From: Eurosta solidaginis
Taxonomy: Eukaryota; Arthropoda; Insecta; Diptera; Tephritidae
Direction: 5' to 3'
Length of the DNA stretch: 64,000 nt
Assembly: GCF_040869045.1 (NCBI RefSeq)
Contig: NC_090321.1
Location: 35,337,426-35,401,425, forward strand
Shown: positions 1 to 10,556 of the stretch, one piece after another
How the letters are laid out: each line of letters opens with the position of its first letter
Position numbering within the stretch: the first letter of the stretch is position 1
Program-made: the position numbers and the translations under genes
The notes under the pieces: generated by a model
Told to the model about the DNA's origin: nothing
The model's database searches: none
What the model saw: the letters and a program-made list of their open reading frames with translations, nothing else

Positions 1-178
1 TCTTGCCGCAGGTATATTCTGAGACAGTTAACCCGATGAGAGCACTGGCTCTCTGTGGGCCACAACAACATCAATTTGGCTCCGCTAGAATTTCAGAACT
101 TAGAGCCTTACTTTCGTTTTAGTATTGCCTTTCTGGCACACTTTAGATCACATGCAGAATAAAAAAAACTGAAGTAGT

Positions 179-337
179 TGTGGCAAACACTCTTACCAAT
201 TTTTACTTTGTTTTGAAATTTCTTTTTTTACACTTCTATCTTTTTAAATTTTGTCTGCTCACAGAAAAATTATGATTATTAAAAATTCTTTTAAACACGG
301 AACTACTTTTTTTTTTAAATATATAGTTTTATCTATA
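179..337 (+). repeat. 5' LTR of the gypsy derivative
   Basis: Starts TGTGGCAAACACTC and ends ATCTATA; matches 1820-1980 with about a dozen differences. The left 5-bp duplication GTAGT precedes it. The 3' boundary is set by where similarity to the other LTR stops. Confidence 0.85.
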
Positions 338-356
338 TATTTTTGGTGACCCCGAC

Positions 357-598
357 GTGATTTGTTGGATATGTGTGGGATCATTACGTGTTGCATATCT
401 TCCATACATCAGCAATTGTACAGTTCCTAGGAGTAGTATAAAACCACTTGCCACGGAAGTGGAAATATTTTGTGACGTGTCAACTCAACACGTAAAACCT
501 TATATCCCAATGGAATTTAGAAAAGAAATTTTTGAAAACTTACATAGATTATCGCAACCTGGTATAAAAGCCACACAACGTTTGTTTACTCAAAGATT
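357..598 (+). pseudogene. gypsy pol fragment: region before the integrase zinc finger
   Basis: The frame reads through a stretch resembling the RNase H-integrase linker of gypsy pol. It ends in a segment like the family motif L-H-x-L-S-x-P-G-x-x-A-T-x-x-L (LHRLSQPGIKATQRLF, near 541-590), which normally leads into the HHCC zinc-binding domain of integrase. The SINE begins directly after, and on its far side the frame resumes inside the catalytic core, so the zinc finger itself is missing. No gag, protease or RT coding precedes it. The first ATG of this open stretch is arbitrary; this is the middle of a polyprotein, not a gene start. Confidence 0.75.
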
Positions 599-611
599 CG
601 TATGAATAAAC

Positions 612-978
612 AAAAAAAAAAAAATGTAAGGCGCGATAACCTCGAAATTTGTTGAAGAGATCTAAGGCCGAGCTTTTCTTCCAATTTACGTCGTGCTCCT
701 CTTGATTTTCCCTACAAATTGGCCGGACGGGACCTACATGTTTTATGCCGACTCCGAACGGCATCTGCAAGGCAGATGAGTTTTCACTGAGAGCTTTTCA
801 TGGCAGAAATACACCCGGAGCGCTTGCCAAACACTGCCGAGGGGCGACCCCGCTTAGAAAAATTTTCTTCTAATTGAAAAACCTTATTTATAAAATTTTG
901 ATGTTACTTTGCCCGGGGTGCGAACCGAGGGCATACGGTGTGATAGGCGGAGCATGCTACCATCACACCACGGTGGCC
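612..978 (-). mobile_element. tRNA-derived SINE copy 1 (inside gypsy pol)
   Basis: On the minus strand the element begins GGCCACCGTGGTGTGATGG, a tRNA-like head with an A-box-like TGATGGTAGC and a B-box-like GGTTCGCACCC. An unrelated body of about 280 bp follows, ending in GCGCCTTAC and a poly-A/T-rich tail (605-625). The same family recurs at 6206, 27105, 41645, 45082 and 57330. This copy replaced or accompanied a deletion of part of integrase. I saw no clear target duplication here. Confidence 0.82.
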
Positions 979-984
979 TTACGA

Positions 985-1779
985 AGGTAAAAGGTATTTG
1001 CTTACTATGGTAGATCGTTTCAGCCGTTGGCTGGAAGTAATCCCGCTTAGTACAATTACTGCAGAGGAAATTTGTCGCGCATTTTATGATAATTGGATCG
1101 CACGCTTTGGTTGTCCAAGTACTATTCATACGGATAGAGGTAGACAATTTACGTCTAATGTTTTCTCCAATTTTGCCAAAATAATAGGCTGTAAGCTTTA
1201 CCACACTACGTCTTTTCATCCGCAATCAATCGAATGGTAGAACGTCTACATCTAACCTTAAAATCAGCTCTCGTTTCACATGAAAATGTACAATGGACGA
1301 AGGCATTATCCACAGTGTTGTTGGGATTACGCACTTCTTTTAAAGAGGACATTCAAGCATTAGCAGCAGAACTGGTCTATGGCCAGACGATTCATTTGCG
1401 TGGTGAATTTTTTACTGACACAATATCTGAACGATTAGATATGCAAGTTGAAGTTCTCAGCAATTTATGACGTTTCATGGCAGAAATGAAACCTATTCCA
1501 GCTAGTAACCATTCAAGTCTCAAGCCTTTTGTTTATAAAGATTTACAAGATTGCACATATGTGTGGGTGAGATCAGAACATCAAAAGGGGTTAGATTTTC
1601 GATATAATGGACCTTTCAAAATTGTTGAGCGGAATTCCAAATATTTTAAAATTCAAGTTGGTCAAAAAGAAGATACAACTTCCATCGACAGATTAAAACC
1701 AGTTTTTTTAGAATCTTTGTCGCTAAACAATACTAGTTTTTTAAGTTCATTATCAGTTTGTACAAATACAAAGGGTTAA
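985..1779 (+). pseudogene. Ty3/gypsy integrase core and C-terminal domain, broken
   Basis: The catalytic triad can be followed by eye: Asp in MVDRFSRW, Asp in IHTDRGRQF, and Glu in MVERLHLTLK. The first two lie in one frame and the Glu in another, so a frameshift near 1230-1240 breaks the core. A TGA at 1468-1470 then interrupts the C-terminal part in the same frame as the Glu. Downstream, RYNGPFKIVER and SIDRLKPVFL resemble the SH3-like GPY domain of gypsy integrases, which binds DNA. The frame stops at 1777-1779, shortly before the 3' LTR. The enzyme would have inserted the element's cDNA into host DNA; this copy cannot make it. Confidence 0.85.
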
Positions 1780-1819
1780 TTTGTTTCATTTAATTTATGT
1801 TAAACTATGAAGGGTGTAA

Positions 1820-1980
1820 TGTGGCAAACACTCTTACCAATTTTTAATTCGCTTTGAAAATTCTTTTTTTACACTTCTATCTTTTTAAATTTTGTCTTCT
1901 CAAAGAATAATTATGATTATTAAAAATTCGTTTAAACACGGAACTACTGTTTTTCTTTTAAATATATATTTTTATCTATA
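1820..1980 (+). repeat. 3' LTR of the gypsy derivative
   Basis: Matches the 5' LTR from TGTGGCAAACACTC to ATCTATA and is followed directly by the right GTAGT duplication (1981-1985). The purine-rich GAAGGGTG upstream may be a decayed polypurine tract. Confidence 0.85.
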
Positions 1981-1985
1981 GTAGT

Positions 1986-2640
1986 TTATTTTTTTTCACT
2001 TATGTTTTCTCCTCCTTCTGTTTTCCCTCTCCTACTCCATTTACTGCTAGCCCTTCTTCATTCTCTTGTAGTATATTTGTTCGGCTCACTGGTATTTTTC
2101 TTGCTCCCTTTTTCTTTTTTCTTTTAGCTTTTGTTCCCTTTATAGCCAGATGTATTACATACATTTTTTTATTTTATTTTTTATTTGATGACCCCTGTAA
2201 CCCGTATGTGGTTTGCTCCATTTTTATTCATCTTTAGATTTAACTGCTGCTCATTGACCTGCTCCCTCGTACGTCGTCTTGTCATCAGCAATGGGTGTGG
2301 ATGCCATAACCCCAAAGCAAACACTATAACGCAAAAGCGTATCTACTACTACTCATTGCCCATATGTCCCATTCATCATGCCAAGCGAACTTAAAGCTCC
2401 ATCGCTTCAACTGTAAACGCTCTCATACTCTCCGAAAAGATTTCTGTAACGTTGCTGTCTGCTGTTTTTATGCTCAAGCCGAATTCACCCAATTTTGGGC
2501 AGCACTAGCTAATACTTTTTTATTTATTTATTGCTCTACTCTGCAATGCTTCTATAAATATGTAAAGCAATTTTTCTTAATATTTCATTCTAGAATTTTC
2601 CGACCAACCACTCTGCATTCGAATTTGAAAGCGAGCACAA
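1986..2640. other. T-rich stretch, no gene recognised
   Basis: Pyrimidine-rich sequence with runs of CTTTT and ATTT. The short open frames show no protein-like composition. By position it would be upstream flank or promoter region of the Cables-like gene; no core promoter element stands out. Confidence 0.4.
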
Positions 2641-3819
2641 CATAAAACGGCGTCGCACGGCGTCAAACCCAATACGAAAGACAAGAAAATTTTGCAAAAT
2701 AAATTAAGCTCTATTGAACCGTAAAAATAGCGGCCAACGACCAGTAAAACAACAACTTAAATTGCAACATCAACAAAGCAACAACAATAGCAAATTGCAT
2801 TTACTTTTCGAAAATTGAGTGAAAATTTACTTAGTGTTGTTGAGAATAATATTGATTAGTTCATTATCGTTTAAACAATTATTTTTAAAGTAATTTTTGT
2901 ACTTAATTTTTGGAATTCTTAATTTTACGAGGCAAAAGTTTACTACAACAACCAACAAAATGTCGCGTTTAAGTAATTCGAATATGTCTCAAAAACTGTC
3001 ACTTTTAAAGACTAAGAAGTTCATGTGATATTTGTTTGTGCTTAATAATTGTATAAAATTGCAAAATACAAAAACAACAAGAAGAACAAACAGCGGCAGT
3101 AAAAAGACTGCATTCATTAATAAAAATTTATAACAAAACGCCCAAAATATTTCAACACTTTGTGGCATTGTTTTTGAATATTTATAAAACAAACTGGGCG
3201 CTTACAAAAACTTTTGCGCTTTTTTAAAAAGTTAAATAAAGCTTAAGTTAGAGCGTGTTACTCAGTAAGGATTGCAACTGATCTACGAAAAAGCGGCTTA
3301 TATATTGAGAACGATTTCACGATTTCACGAATTTACCATCGAAAATCACTGCGAAATAGAAGAGAAAAAAAATAAATATTCGAAAATCACAAATTAACAG
3401 TCTGCGTCAACGAAAAGTTTAAAAAAGTTTGCTATTAAAAAAGCAAAATTTGTTTGCAAATTTATAAATTTTTTTTCGAAAATTCGAAGTTCGAAAAAAT
3501 TTCGAAATACTACAAAAAAGTGGATAAAATCATCGAACAATAAAAAAAAATTTACCCCCCTAAAGTGTACTCTGCCCCCGTCGACTCCACATACATTCCG
3601 TTCGTTTTAAGCAAAAAGACTTTAATCAGACAAAACGTGCGCCGAAGCAAATCGCGAAGCGCTGAGAAGGTTAACAAAGACAAGCAGACGAAGCAGCAAC
3701 AGACTTCAAAGCAAACTTCGGTGCATAAGCAGAGGCAATTCAAGAGCGAATCTCCAAGCGTTATTTCATATTTGATAGACGCCTTAAAGTTTTTAGACAC
3801 CAAACGTTGCCACTGCCTA
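2641..3819 (+). promoter_or_regulatory. probable 5' leader / promoter region of the Cables-like gene
   Basis: AT-rich with many AACAACAA and AAAATTCGAA runs, as in long fly 5' UTRs. Initiator-like TCAGT occurs near 3256 (ACTCAGTAAGG). The reading frame of the exon stays open back to about 3565, but there is no in-frame ATG before 3820, so 3565-3819 is either leader or the continuation of an upstream coding exon. No strong splice acceptor was seen at 3540-3565. The transcription start is not determinable from sequence alone. Confidence 0.4.
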
Positions 3820-4802
3820 ATGGCAAGTTCGCTTAATAAAACGAGACACAGGCGCAGATTGACTGCGATCTCGTTTCTATCGAATATTTCATTAGATGGC
3901 ACACATCGGGATACAAAACTTGGAGCAACAATTGGTATTTGTGGCACCGCAACTACAAAATATAACGCAACGGCAGCGGGATTACAAAGTGTTGGAGGCA
4001 ACGATATTGGTATCGGCATTGGAGGTGGTGGCGGCGGCAGCGGCAGCAGTCAATATAATACAAGACAACAACAACAATATTATCAAAACAATAATCGCAA
4101 TAATCGACAACAAGCACGACAACATCAACACCATAATCAGCATCTCAATGGCGGCACTTGCAGCATTGGTAATGGCACAATCGGTGGCTCAGGTAAAGGC
4201 ACACACTCGCGTCGCCCCTCAGCTGCCATGTTTCTCGCAAATTGCCTCGATGACATGCACATGGAATATGTTGGCGGCGATGGTGGTACTGGTAGTGATG
4301 GTTGCGCCGATAGTACCGGTAGCGCCGATGGTGATGGGCATTTTAGTGAAATTGAAAATATGGGTCAACACTTGATAAATATCCAGCATGGAAACGCTTA
4401 TAAGGGCGATAATGGCAATAGAGCAACAACAGCAGCTGTTGCAGCAGCAAATAAGTCGACAAACAAGCATATGTTGGATAAATCCTCAAAAGCTGGTTAT
4501 GGTGACAGCGGTGGCGATGGCAACAGCAGCAACATTATGCGTAATGTTGACGATGGTGTAAGTGGCATTGTACGCGGTGTATATATGCCAGAGAAGCGTA
4601 ATGCTAAACGCCCTACATCGAGTAGTCGACAACAGGGCAAACACTCTTTTAAGCAAGGCACAACGGGTATCGCTAGCAAGCAACAATTGGCTGGTGGTAG
4701 CGGTGGTTCCGGCGCTGAGAGCGGCAGTGATTCGGATAGCGTTAAAATACCAATGAAATTATCAAGTTTTGGTGCCGGCATACTAATGCCGTTGCGTGAA
4801 AG
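3820..4802 (+). CDS. Cables-like protein, N-terminal coding exon (partial gene)
   Basis: Cables proteins are adaptors linking cyclin-dependent kinases to Abl/Wee1-type kinases and end in a cyclin-like domain. Here only the N-terminal exon is present. From the chosen ATG the protein begins MASSLNKTR and runs directly into RRRLTAISFLSNISLDG (about residues 10-28), which closely parallels the conserved N-terminal Cables motif. The exon ends with FGAGILMPLRE, reminiscent of the Cables F-x-x-G-I-L-P motif. Between them is low-complexity, fly-style sequence: a Gly/Ser run, Gln/Asn-rich repeats and Ala runs. A possible basic patch RNAKRPTSSSR lies near residue 265. The start is the first in-frame ATG, with G at +4. 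The exon ends in AG|GTAAGT, phase 2. No cyclin-like domain or later exon was recognised in the window. An alternative is another fly-specific low-complexity protein, but two motifs in the right order argue for Cables. Confidence 0.75.
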
Positions 4803-4808
4803 GTAAGT
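4803..4808 (+). other. 5' splice donor of the Cables-like exon
   Basis: The exon ends with AAAG followed by GTAAGT, the canonical donor consensus. It splits codon 328 counted from the ATG at 3820 after its second base. No acceptor with coding continuation was identified downstream, so the intron would exceed 59 kb. Confidence 0.75.
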
Positions 4809-4856
4809 AGTGAATTAATAAATTGTAATTTCCAATAATTTTTTTCATTTATACCA

Positions 4857-5685
4857 ATTCGAATTAGTACCAGGTGGTGCTATCCCATCACTTGATTGCT
4901 TCTTCTTGATAATTTTCCATACAACGCCTTGTACAACAAAATGTCAGTTCATCGAAATAAATGAAAATTTTCTTTTGACTTGACATTCTTCTGCACGGTG
5001 AATTGTGTTAAATTCGCTTTGCCATCACCTTGTATACATTCGCCCTGAAACAAACAAAAATGGTTTCATTAACCAAGCGGGAACTTCCCTCACTGCTTTT
5101 TAATGTATGGAAACATTTGTTTGAAGCAATTTTGAGAAAATTCAATAAAAAGGAAGGCCAATCCATACCAGATGGTGGCAAAGCGAATTCGCCGTGCAGA
5201 AGAATGTCAAGTCAAAACAAAATTTTAATTGATTTCGATTAACTGACGTATTAAAGTACAAGGCAGGTCCCTTAAGCTAGCCCAACCTTTCCAGCCCAAT
5301 CAAAAAACGAGACCGTACTAAATAGCATAATATTTAATGCTAATTTAATACGGGTTAAGTAAATTTATTGTACTTGATTTTTAAAAAAATATCGAGGGTT
5401 GGGCTAGCTTAATTTAAGCTTATTAAGCGTATTAAATTAGCATTAAATATGCTGTAATTAAATACGTTTTCGTTTTTTAAAAAACAAGTGTAATAAATTT
5501 AATTAACCCGTATTAAATTAGCATTAAATATTGTGCAATTTAGTACGGTCTCGTTTTTTGATTGGGCTGGAAAAGTTGGGCTAGTTTAAGGGACCTGTAC
5601 AAGGCGCTGTATGGAAAATAATTAAGAAGAAGCAATTAGCTATTGCGATAACAACAACTGGTACTGAATTTGCCTTGATACAAAT
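4857..5685. mobile_element. foldback (long inverted repeat) element near the splice donor
   Basis: The left arm (4857-5043) and right arm (5157-5685, read on the other strand) align over most of their length. Shared blocks include AGTACCAG, TTGCTTCTTCTT, TTTTCCATACA, CGCCTTGTAC, TTGACTTGACATTCTTC and TTCGCTTTGCCA. The right arm aligns continuously only if the inner element at 5265-5596 and one copy of its 9-bp duplication are skipped, which proves the order of insertion. The spacer 5044-5156 is unrecognised. No convincing target duplication was found for the outer element. Confidence 0.8.
5265..5596. mobile_element. inverted-repeat MITE with 9-bp target duplication
   Basis: Termini AGGTCCCTTAAGCTAGCCCA and its complement open inverted repeats of about 100 bp; both arms carry GGTCTCGTTTTTTGATTGGGC or its complement in near-perfect register. 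GTACAAGGC flanks both ends (5256-5264 and 5597-5605). A 9-bp duplication plus long arms points to the Mutator/foldback group. The centre (about 5370-5490) is AT-rich and non-coding. Confidence 0.88.
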
Positions 5686-5826
5686 TTTAAACTCTTTAAA
5701 AATAACTTAAAATAACACAGGAGGGTTGTTATGAGTAAAAAAAAATACTAAAATAATAATTAACTTTAGGGAAAGCGACAATAGAAATTTTACTAACAAT
5801 AAAAAAAAAAAAAAAGACAAATCAAG

Positions 5827-6142
5827 AAACGGTTTTGTTGAAAAGAATACCTACATTAAGAAATAATAAAACTAAAACCAAAAACAGCCAACCGCTCATA
5901 TCTTTACAAATGATATTTTCTTATATGTATAAGTAAGACCAACTGAAACCTAATCAGGTTATGCTACGCCTCACGTTTTTAGAAATTTCACGCGCCCAAC
6001 GCTTTTATTTTTTTGTCTGATCAACGCCCTAGATTGATGAGAAGTGTGATGACAGTACCTAGGACCTACCTAATTATTTTATAGCTTTTAGTATTATTAT
6101 TACTTAATGTACATAGGTATTCTTTTCAATAAAACCGTTTAA
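5827..6142. mobile_element. short palindromic MITE
   Basis: The left end AAACGGTTTTGTTGAAAAGA continues through ATACCTACATTAAG, and the complement of both appears at 6095-6142. Arms are about 50 bp and the interior is non-coding. A solo AATAAAACCGTTT at 6953 may be a broken relative. Confidence 0.7.
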
Positions 6143-6205
6143 CTTACAATGTTTTTTAAATTATTTTATTTTGAAGTTTTTAGTTTTTATTTAATTGCCT
6201 AAATT

Positions 6206-6560
6206 GCCGTGCTGTGATGGTAGCGTGCTCCGCCTACCACACCGACGATCCTGGGTTCACGCCCCGGGCAAAGCAACATCAAAATCTTAGAAACAAGTTT
6301 TTTCAATTAAAATAAAATTTTTTTCAGCGGGGTCGCCCCCGGCAGTGTTTGGCAAGCACTCCGAGTGTATTTCTGCCATGGAAAGCTTCTCAGCGAAAAC
6401 TCGTCTGCCTTGCAGATGCCGTTCGGAGTCGGCATAAAATAAGTAGGTCCCGTCCGGCCAATTTTTAGGAAAAATTAAAAGGAGTACGACGCAAATTGGA
6501 AAAGAAGCTCGGCGAAAGATCTCTCCGGAGGTTATGGCGCCTTACATTTATTTATTTATT
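6206..6560 (+). mobile_element. tRNA-derived SINE copy 2
   Basis: Plus-strand copy. The tRNA-like head GCCGTGCTGTGATGGTAGCG is followed by GGGTTCACGCCCCGGGC in the B-box position. The body contains GCGGGGTCGCC and GGTCCCGTCCGGCCAATTT, and the tail runs from GGCGCCTTAC into ATTTATTT repeats. Non-coding. Confidence 0.82.
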
Positions 6561-6930
6561 ATTTCTCATTCTATTTAGTTCACGTATGCTTGTCCCTCCT
6601 ACTCCAAAGTATTTCTACCGGACTGTATGCAATATGTGTTCCAAATACGAGCCAAATTGGACCATAAATACGTTTTTTTAATAACTCGATCCTTGCGCCA
6701 CCTGGTGGCGATTTTTTCCTAGGTCGCTTTCTATTCATGTATGTATTATGTGTTCCAAATTTGAGCCAAATTGGACCATAAATACGATTTTTTGAAATAT
6801 TTCGATACGTGTACCACCTATCGGAGTTTTTTTTTCTTATTATTGCACTGTCATGGGGTTCTGAACTATATTCCAAGTTTTAAGCTTGTAGCTTATCGGG
6901 AAGTTACTTAAATTTCAATTATAAAATTGT
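6561..6930. repeat. dispersed repeat with internal 118-bp tandem duplication
   Basis: TGTGTTCCAAAT followed by GAGCCAAATTGGACCATA occurs twice (about 6639 and 6757). Its 3' part, ATGGGGTTCTGAACTATATT followed by CTTGTAGCTTATCGG, has relatives at 16845-16875 and 17825-17880, so this is a dispersed family of unknown class. Confidence 0.55.
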
Positions 6931-7231
6931 GTTCGCTACACAGTGCCAAACTAAATAAAACCGTTTAAAAACGTAATACATACATATAAATCTAAAAAAG
7001 TCTTGACCAGAAAAATTTAGTAAAATTAAACAAGTTGAAACTTCCAACAACATAATATGCAAACAAAAAAACAAAAAATAAAAATAAAAAAATTAGAAAA
7101 ATTTTAAAACAAAAAAATATATATTATATATGTAATATAATACATTTCTACAAAAAACCAAATTTAGTTTTCTAACACTTTGAGCAAGGAAAAGAAAATA
7201 AAAAAAATTCATGTTATCCCAACAGCTGATT
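6931..7231. other. A-rich stretch, nothing recognised
   Basis: Long A/AAAT-rich sequence with only chance frames. Confidence 0.5.
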
Positions 7232-7325
7232 GTTTATTCTTGATTTTTTTTTTCATACAACGCCTTATAACTACAAAATATTATATCAAGTGTTGGTGCT
7301 GGCATACTAATGCCGTTGCGTGCAA
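7232..7325 (+). repeat. foldback-arm fragment joined to a copy of the Cables-exon tail
   Basis: TTCATACAACGCCTT with nearby CTACAAAAT (7250-7280) resembles the arm of the foldback at 4903-4948. Directly after it, 7284-7323 nearly repeats the last 40 or so bases of the Cables-like exon: TGGCATACTAATGCCGTTGC here against the same stretch at 4777-4796 with one upstream change. The copy stops two bases before the splice donor, so the GTAAGT is lost. Confidence 0.75.
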
Positions 7326-8330
7326 TTTAGAAATATATTTTTTTTGTTTGTTTTTATAATAATAGTAAAAGAAACCAAAGGAAACAAATTAAAAAAAAGA
7401 AAACTAAGCAAATGAAAAAAGGTAAAAGAAAATAAAATTAAAAATGTTAAAGTTCCAATATAAAATAAAAAAAACAATAAACTTAAAACGCTAAAAGCAA
7501 AAAAAAAATAAATTTAACTAAAAACAAAACACAAATATGAAAAAATTAAAGAATTGATAAAAATACTAAAATAATTAAAAAAACCGCATGTAAATACACG
7601 AACTTGTGAAATCTTTTGAATTGCCACATTTTTCAGTATGCCCCTGCACATAACGTATATTCAATAAAATTATTCCGAAACTTTCCATTTTTGTTAAATA
7701 TTTATGCCATTGTAATGTGAGTATTACGTAAATACGTATGTCATATACAAACATTTTTCTTTTTTTCGGCGAATTAGACAACATGTTTCAGGTGCCACTT
7801 GACAACATGAAAATTTCTCAGTTGAATACAATTACTTATCCTCTAAGTTCTGGTGGGAAGAGTATTCGTAAGCAAATGGTCTATGACGAATGTGTACAAT
7901 TCCTAACTACATATGAAAAGAAAATAAATTTTACATATACATTATTGATATACACCCATTAGGAAAATTACTAGGCATATTAATTAAGCCTGATTAAACT
8001 TATAAAGCTTTATGAGCTTGATATTATTGTGGGAAGAATTTGAACCTTGAAATTGTATTTGGTGTTCTTCAGATTTTTTGCCAATGCTATTAAAAGAACA
8101 ATTTACTGTTTTACGAAAGCAATTTCCTACTGGGTTTTCATTGATACATACTTATAACGACTTTTATTTCTATGACGTTCAATTTCGTTATGTTTATGCT
8201 TGCGATACCATGCGATGTCATTTGAATCCTATTTGATGCTTCAACGCAACGAACGTACGCGACACCACGTCAGTTGTCAACTGCAAGTCAGGCGAGCCTA
8301 TGAGTGGTCAATTTATTTATACGTAAACTA
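7326..8330. other. no gene recognised
   Basis: A-rich to about 7560, then mixed sequence. A 74-codon open frame at 7738-7962 (plus) has no recognised motif and lies in presumed intron; I treat it as chance. Confidence 0.45.
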
Positions 8331-9855
8331 TTTTTTATACCTTTCATGAAAATGAAATGGTATATTAATTTCGTCACGAAACCCAAAATTGTAAGTCCTT
8401 AAAGGAAAATAGATAGACCCACCATTAAGTATACCGAAATAATCAGGATGAAGAGCTGAGTTGATTTAGCCATGTCCGTCTGTCCGCCTGTATGTTTGTA
8501 TGCAAACTAGTCCCTCAATTTTTGAGACACGATTAGACATTTGTCGGAATCGGCCGGATCGGACCACTATAGCATATATCCTCCATACAACCGATTTTTC
8601 AGAAAAAGAGGATTTTTGTCATATCTTACTCAATTTAACAGATTGAAGATTCAAACTTCACCATAAAATTTCGTATATTGCACATATTGTTGCCTGAAAA
8701 AATTGATGAGATCGGTCGTATATATAGTATATATCCCCCACAACCGATTGTTCAGATAAGAAATTTTTCGTAAATACTGACCTATTTTAAGAGCTAGAGG
8801 CTTCAAATTTCAACGATTGCTTTCGCATATAGCATATCTTGTTGTCTGAAAAAATCATAGCGATCGGTTGTATATATAGTATATATCTCATACAACCGAT
8901 TGTTCAGATAAGAAAATTTTCGCAATTTCTATCCCATTCTAACAGCTATAAGCTTCAAATTTCACCGATTGCTTACGTATATAGTATATATTGTTGTGTC
9001 AAAAAATCATAGAGATCGGTGATATATATAATATATATATGATGGTATATAGTATATATATATAGTATATATATTTTTTTTTGCGATTTCGACCCCATTT
9101 GAACAGCTAGAAGCTTCAAATTTCACCAAATGCTTACGTATATAGCATATATTGTTGTCTGAAAAAATCATAAGATAGGTGGTATATATATTATATACTT
9201 CATATAAACTGTCATTTTTGCCCCTTTTTTACTGCTAGAAGCTTCAAAATTCATCAAATTTCATCAAATAGTTACGTTTACGTCATATATTGTTGTAATA
9301 CGTGATTCGTAGTCATAGTTTTTACATGCAGACCACAAAAAACGTGAAGCTTTGCATCCTCACACGAAGTACCTACCTATTTTTTATTTTTTATATTTAT
9401 CTTACAAATCGTTTAGATATGTTCAAATTTTACCAAATGCTTACGTATATAGCATATATTGTTGTCTGAAAATCATATACATATATTATATACCCCATAT
9501 AAACTGTAATTTTTGCCCCTTTTTTACGGCTAGAAGCTTCAAAATTCATCAAATTTCATCAAATAGTTACGTTTACGTCATCTATTGTTGAAATACGTGA
9601 TTCGTAGTCATAGTTTTTACACGCAGACCACAAAAAACCTGAAACTTTGTATCCTCACACAAATTACCTACCTGTTTTTTATTTTATATTTATCTTAAAA
9701 ATCGTTTAGGTATGTAGATCTGTTCACTATATATTTCTTATCTTTTACATCCGATTATTCGGAGATTACGAACGGGATAAGATTATTGTTCAGCCCCATT
9801 CATGAAAGGTATGAAGTCTTCGGCACAGCCGAAGACAGTCCCGTTCTTACTTGTT
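8331..9855 (+). mobile_element. Helentron/DINE-like non-autonomous element, family 1
   Basis: ATACCTTTCATGAA at 8337-8350 is repeated in inverse as TTCATGAAAGGTAT at 9799-9812, a subterminal inverted repeat. A perfect 9-bp stem (GTCTTCGGC/GCCGAAGAC, loop ACA, 9816-9836) lies just before the end CTTACTTGTTT. The 5' part has the CATGTCCGTCTGTCCG tract near 8472. The middle holds about six diverged units of roughly 150 bp (CTTCAAATTTCACC, TTGTTGTCTGAAAAAATCAT) with AT-alternating TATATAGTATATAT tracts, and a further 300-bp tandem duplication at 9225-9720. The ends lack target duplications, as in Helitron-type insertions. Non-coding. Confidence 0.75.
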
Positions 9856-10556
9856 TTTATTTATTTATTTGATTATAGATTAGCGGTAAACAAATTGCAA
9901 ATAAAGGTGAAAAGCATTTGACGCTTATCATTTTTCAAATGTTTTTTTTTTGCATCAAATAGCTGTTGAGTCAACTTCGAAGAAATTGTTGATTCTGAGT
10001 TGATCATTTCAACAAAATTGTTTATAAAACAGATTTCCGTCAACATAAGAACAGTGGCTGTTGACATGACAGAGATATCCGTGGCACGATAGTCATAAGA
10101 ACAATAAGAACAAAGTTTCTCTTTAAAATAGTTGATGCGAGATTTTCGAGACCCGAGATATCGAGAACTCGACTTCTCGCGAGATTCTCCTGTCTCAAAG
10201 TACTCGTAATTCTCACGAGCTTCTCGACATAAACTTAATTGCTGTATGGACAGTATTTATACACTTGGTTTTTTTACTTGTGAATTTTTTGTTGATTATA
10301 TTGCTTTCCAATTACATTTAACTCAAAACATATTATTATACTTTTTAGTTCACAATATTTTATTTTTTTAACGAGACATCAAGAACATGGCTTCTCGCGA
10401 TATTCTCGAATTTCGAGAAATACTCGTAATACGCGCGAGCTTCTCGACTTTCAATTCTCGCGGGATTCTCGAATCTCGTAATACTCGTAATACTCGCGAG
10501 CTTCTCGAATTTCAATTCAGTCGCTGCATTGGCAGTATTCTATATATTTCGGTGTT

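Larger units (their letters stand above)
179..1980 (+). mobile_element. Ty3/gypsy LTR retrotransposon, internal deletion derivative
   Basis: Two related LTRs (about 160 bp, roughly 92% alike by eye) bound the element, and GTAGT occurs directly outside both ends (174-178 and 1981-1985), the 5-bp duplication expected of a Ty3/gypsy insertion. The internal part lacks gag, protease, reverse transcriptase and most of RNase H. Just after the 5' LTR comes GGTGACCCCGACGTG, the primer-binding-site-like leader seen in many insect gypsy elements, and then the region immediately upstream of integrase. A SINE splits the rest. The copy is non-autonomous and clearly dead. Confidence 0.88.

Noticed and set aside
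3565..3819. Extending the Cables-like protein to the open frame start at 3565
   Set aside because: The first codon there is GTG and no in-frame ATG precedes 3820; a non-ATG start is unlikely without other evidence.
3552..4019. 155-codon minus frame opposite the Cables-like exon
   Set aside because: It is the antisense shadow of the exon; composition and motifs favour the plus strand.
6206..6280. Possible tRNA gene
   Set aside because: A/B-box-like head belongs to the SINE; no cloverleaf with a proper anticodon arm and acceptor stem could be drawn.
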